From Opitutaceae bacterium (GTDB lineage Bacteria; Verrucomicrobiota; Verrucomicrobiia; Opitutales; Opitutaceae): a stretch of DNA of 64,000 bases. The position numbers were made by a program, and so were the translations under genes. The notes under the pieces are model-generated. The model did no database searches. It saw only the letters and a list, made by a program, of their open reading frames with translations, and was not told where the DNA came from. Of this stretch, positions 61,852-64,000 are shown one piece after another. The DNA lies in the NCBI GenBank assembly GCA_027490995.1, contig JAIXWY010000008.1, positions 85,363-149,362 of the forward strand, written 5' to 3'. How positions within the stretch are numbered: the stretch's first letter is position 1; every line of letters starts with the position of its first letter.

Positions 61852-62283
61852 TTAACGGATCGGCTGATTCAGCGGATCTTTCGGGTGGGAACGAATCCAG
61901 CGTTCGCTCCAACGGGCGACGAAGGAGCGGGTTCCGGTGACGGTATCCACCAACCAGATATCACCGTCGCTGATCCAAAAGAAAGCGAGTTGCTGGTATC
62001 GTTGAGCGAGGAGCGGGCCCAGAGGCGCAGGTGTCCGTGCCGGGATTCCCCAGCCAGGCTCAAGATGCGCGCGATCGCGCGATCCGCCGGTCACCCGAAA
62101 CACTTCGTCACCTCTCGCCGCGAGTTCGGCCTGCAGGCGCGCATCAGCGGCCGCGTTGAGATCCGGCGCGGTGGGGAGAGCGTCAGGATTGTGTGCGGTC
62201 ACAATCACGAAGTGCTCGGGCAGGGGGCCGGAGCCCTCCGTCCAGAAGTAAGCGTCAGAGAAAGCGGCGGGAAGATTCGGCAC
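61852..62283 (-). CDS. DUF3293 domain-containing protein
   Basis: A 143-residue protein matching the DUF3293 pattern: FVIVTAHNPDALPTAPDLNAAADARLQAELAARGDEVFRVTGGSRDRAHLEPGWGI, then LLAQRYQQLAFFWISDGDIWLVD. The family is small, cytoplasmic and uncharacterised. It ends directly before a perfect hairpin and starts after a 444-bp gap. Confidence 0.8.
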   Translation of the reverse strand: MPNLPAAFSDAYFWTEGSGPLPEHFVIVTAHNPDALPTAPDLNAAADARLQAELAARGDEVFRVTGGSRDRAHLEPGWGIPARTPAPLGPLLAQRYQQLAFFWISDGDIWLVDTVTGTRSFVARWSERWIRSHPKDPLNQPIR

Positions 62284-62727
62284 GGAGATGAGGCGACGAT
62301 GATCACCGCGTGCCGCGGGTGCAATCTGGAGCTCCCGTGGCGAAAGCCAGTCGAATACGTTGGACCTGAAGGCAACGGCTTAGAACCGCCTACACTTCCG
62401 GCAGCATGGTGGAGCCTTGCTTACTTCAGGTACGGCTCGAAAAGTCGAGTGGAGGAGAGACGGATCACTTCGTCTTTCCCGGTCCGGCGAAGACGCTGAT
62501 TTCGGCTCAGGACACGGATTGATTTCGATGGTGTGAAAACTCCTGCACCTCACGCCGGGCTGTCGCTTCGAGGAGACGCGGGGCTTTGACGGTCGGTTGC
62601 GCTCGACATGACGCGCGTGGTCACACGAATCGGCCAGCCCTATCTTGAAAGGTGCGTTCCGTAGCGTCACCTCGCCGTTCGCCGCTTGCGGACCGTCGGC
62701 GCTTCGACTCAGGTTGAAGGCTTCGCC
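62284..62727. other. 444-bp gap, no supported gene
   Basis: Holds short open frames on both strands, among them a 122-codon one on the minus strand (62380-62748) that overlaps the next gene's start and looks Arg/Ser/Cys-rich. I do not call it. The stretch 62370-62650 has a less regular codon character than its surroundings and might be a degenerate sequence or dispersed repeat. Confidence 0.4.
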
Positions 62728-63552
62728 ATGCCGCACTTTGTTCGCCACCTCGGGATCGACTACTCAGGGGCGGGGAGGGCGGATGCACCTCTGACGGGGT
62801 TGCGGCTGTTTGAGGCGGCGACGGCGCCGGGTGGCATCGCGCGCGCGCGGCCGCGGGGTGTTCCGGCACGGGAACTGCGTCCAAACCCTGGGCGTGGGCA
62901 CTGGACGCGGCGCCGGCTGGCAGAGTGGCTGATGGGTACGCTGGTCGAATCCCCCGAGCCGATCCTGGTGGGTATCGATCACGGTTTCTCGTTTCCGGAG
63001 GCCTATTTCGCCGCGCATGAACTGCCGCGCGAGTGGCATGGCTTCTTGGAGGATTTCTGCCGCCATTGGCCGACGGACGCACCCGACACCACCGTCGAGG
63101 ACCTGCGACGCTCAAGCGCGGCGGGCGCCGCGCGGCGCGGGGGCGATGCGCGCTGGCGCCGCCTCGCGGAAATCCGCTCGGGTCCGGCAAAGTCAGTCTT
63201 TCACTTCGACGTCCCAGGCTCGGTCGCGAAGTCGACGCACGCGGGTCTGCCATGGATTCGGGCGATCGGCGAGAGAGTCGGATGGGATCGGATTCACGTG
63301 TGGCCGTTCGATGGCTGGACCCCGCGGCCAGGCCGCCACGTGCTGGCGGAGGTTTATCCGGCGCGCTGGAATCACGCGATGCTACGCGATCCCACTCACA
63401 CGCCTGATCAGCACGATGCCGCCTGCGTGGCGGCCGCGCTCGCCGAAGCGGATCGTTCGGGTGAGTTGGAGTCGTTGTTCAAGCCCAAGCTGACCCGATC
63501 CGAACAGGCGCAGGCAGCCTACGAAGGGTGGATTCTCGGGGTGCAGCCGTAG
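62728..63552 (+). CDS. RNase H-fold-like protein, DUF429-type (274 aa)
   Basis: LGIDYSGAGRADAPLTGL at the N-terminus has the Asp-containing first strand of RNase H-like folds; VGIDHGFSFPEAYF (about 86-99) and EVYPARWN (about 218-225), together with HDAACVAAALAE, supply further acidic and hydrophobic elements. This order is that of DUF429-type predicted nucleases. The Met at 62728 is chosen because the first strand begins right after it. The role is not known; nearby HNH and DUF3293 genes suggest a mixed accessory region. Confidence 0.6.
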   Translation: MPHFVRHLGIDYSGAGRADAPLTGLRLFEAATAPGGIARARPRGVPARELRPNPGRGHWTRRRLAEWLMGTLVESPEPILVGIDHGFSFPEAYFAAHELPREWHGFLEDFCRHWPTDAPDTTVEDLRRSSAAGAARRGGDARWRRLAEIRSGPAKSVFHFDVPGSVAKSTHAGLPWIRAIGERVGWDRIHVWPFDGWTPRPGRHVLAEVYPARWNHAMLRDPTHTPDQHDAACVAAALAEADRSGELESLFKPKLTRSEQAQAAYEGWILGVQP

Positions 63553-63863
63553 CCCGACACTCCGACCGAGCGAAGCACGCCTACCTCGCGCGAACCCGAG
63601 CGCGGAGGACGCCGCTCCGCCGCCACCCAAGCGGCTCGGGCGACCTGCACCGCTGGATGAGAGATTGCGAGTCGCAGGCCACGCGTGGCGTGACAGACGG
63701 CTCCGGAATCCGCATGGCCTCCTCGTCCAATCCTCCCGAGGTCGGCCGACGAGGGGCTGCACGGAGTGACGACGTTGCCTCCGCGGATCCACCTGCCCCC
63801 AGGGTAGGTGACTCGCAAGTGTCGCGAGGTTGGCTTTTGACGGAGTTCAGCTAGCCTGTCGGC
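63553..63863. other. 311-bp gap, no feature seen
   Basis: No convincing gene on either strand. Open frames are Arg/Ser/Pro-rich. The end should contain the promoter of the truncated gene at 63864. Confidence 0.4.
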
Positions 63864-64000
63864 ATGATGGGTTCAGTCGCGCCGGTCTTTACCCCGTTGG
63901 CAGCCACGGAGCACGAGGCGGTGGCGGAGCTTCTGCATCGTGCGCTCGTGGGATGGTATGAAACGCGGTTGGGTCAGGGGAGTCGCTTCGGCGATCGGTC
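63864..64000 (+). CDS. Putative GNAT acetyltransferase, N-terminal fragment (cut by window edge)
   Basis: From ATG at 63864 (with a second ATG at 63867) the frame reads PVFTPLAATEHEAVAELLHR followed by ALVGWYETRLGQGSRFGDR and is open to the window end. Strand-then-helix at the start with EAVAELLHRAL is typical of GNAT N-termini, but the acetyl-CoA-binding motif lies beyond the edge, so the family call is tentative. Confidence 0.5.
   Translation, partial: MMGSVAPVFTPLAATEHEAVAELLHRALVGWYETRLGQGSRFGDR

Noticed and set aside
62380..62748. Minus-strand frame of 122 codons
   Set aside because: Overlaps the start of the DUF429-type gene and is Arg/Ser/Cys-rich; not protein-like.
1..64000. CRISPR arrays, insertion sequences, transposases, complete integrases, rRNA genes
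   Set aside because: No regularly spaced direct repeats, no transposase motifs, no recombinase catalytic domain and no rRNA-like stretch were seen.

Overview
The window is uniformly GC-rich bacterial chromosome with densely packed genes on both strands. No rRNA, CRISPR array or insertion sequence was seen, and there is one tRNA. Several features point to a member of the Verrucomicrobiota, most likely an Opitutaceae-like bacterium (inference from gene content; no search could be run). These are a 33-residue AURKAIP1/COX24-type basic protein, a PilM-N-O-P-secretin operon followed by a very large exported Ig-repeat protein, several exported TIM-barrel sugar isomerases, Gfo/Idh oxidoreductases, and tandem C-terminal beta-domains on a secreted protein.

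Layout. 0-5 kb: the N-terminal half of a fused MFS/spermidine-synthase-like membrane protein running off the left edge, two unrecognised membrane proteins and a small conserved-type protein. 5-10.8 kb: a TesA-like esterase divergent from a YbbA/YbbP-like ABC exporter pair, then SlyD-like FKBP and a DAO-family flavoenzyme. 10.8-20.4 kb: NamZ-type lipoprotein, DUF1653 protein, fucose-isomerase-like protein divergent from an AraC regulator, NTF2-like protein, exported GH13 amylase, FabG-like SDR and a Tat-exported protein. 20.5-23.9 kb: rhodanese, site-2-type protease, exported TIM-barrel protein and serine hydrolase. 23.9-29.3 kb: surface-polysaccharide genes (two GT2 enzymes, polyprenyl-phosphate sugar transferase, O-antigen-ligase-like protein). 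29.4-35.7 kb: TVP38-like membrane protein with xseA, exported MsrB, a Gfo/Idh oxidoreductase and two TIM-barrel proteins. 35.8-42 kb: an AddB/AddA-like helicase-nuclease pair, then the small basic protein with strong terminators. 42.3-51.1 kb: the pilM-N-O-P-Q-like operon and a 1373-residue Ig-repeat protein.

51.2-57 kb: after a DCC-family gene and a CAU-anticodon tRNA (probably tRNA-Ile2) lies the most unusual part, a five-gene leftward operon. In transcription order it encodes an 88-residue protein resembling an integrase arm-type N-terminal domain, an S-adenosylmethionine synthetase, a MoxR-like AAA+ ATPase, an unrecognised 182-residue protein, and a protein joining a HExxH metallopeptidase-like region to a von Willebrand A domain. 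A perfect 15-bp dyad lies 45 bp upstream. MoxR/vWA pairs with variable partners are known from proposed NTP-dependent conflict systems; the embedded SAM synthetase and integrase-like small protein would be an unusual variation.

57.5-64 kb: an accessory-looking stretch of lipoprotein, small unrecognised proteins, an HNH endonuclease, DUF3293 and an RNase-H-fold-like protein, ending in a truncated putative acetyltransferase. Gene density is lower here and the intergenic gaps are larger.
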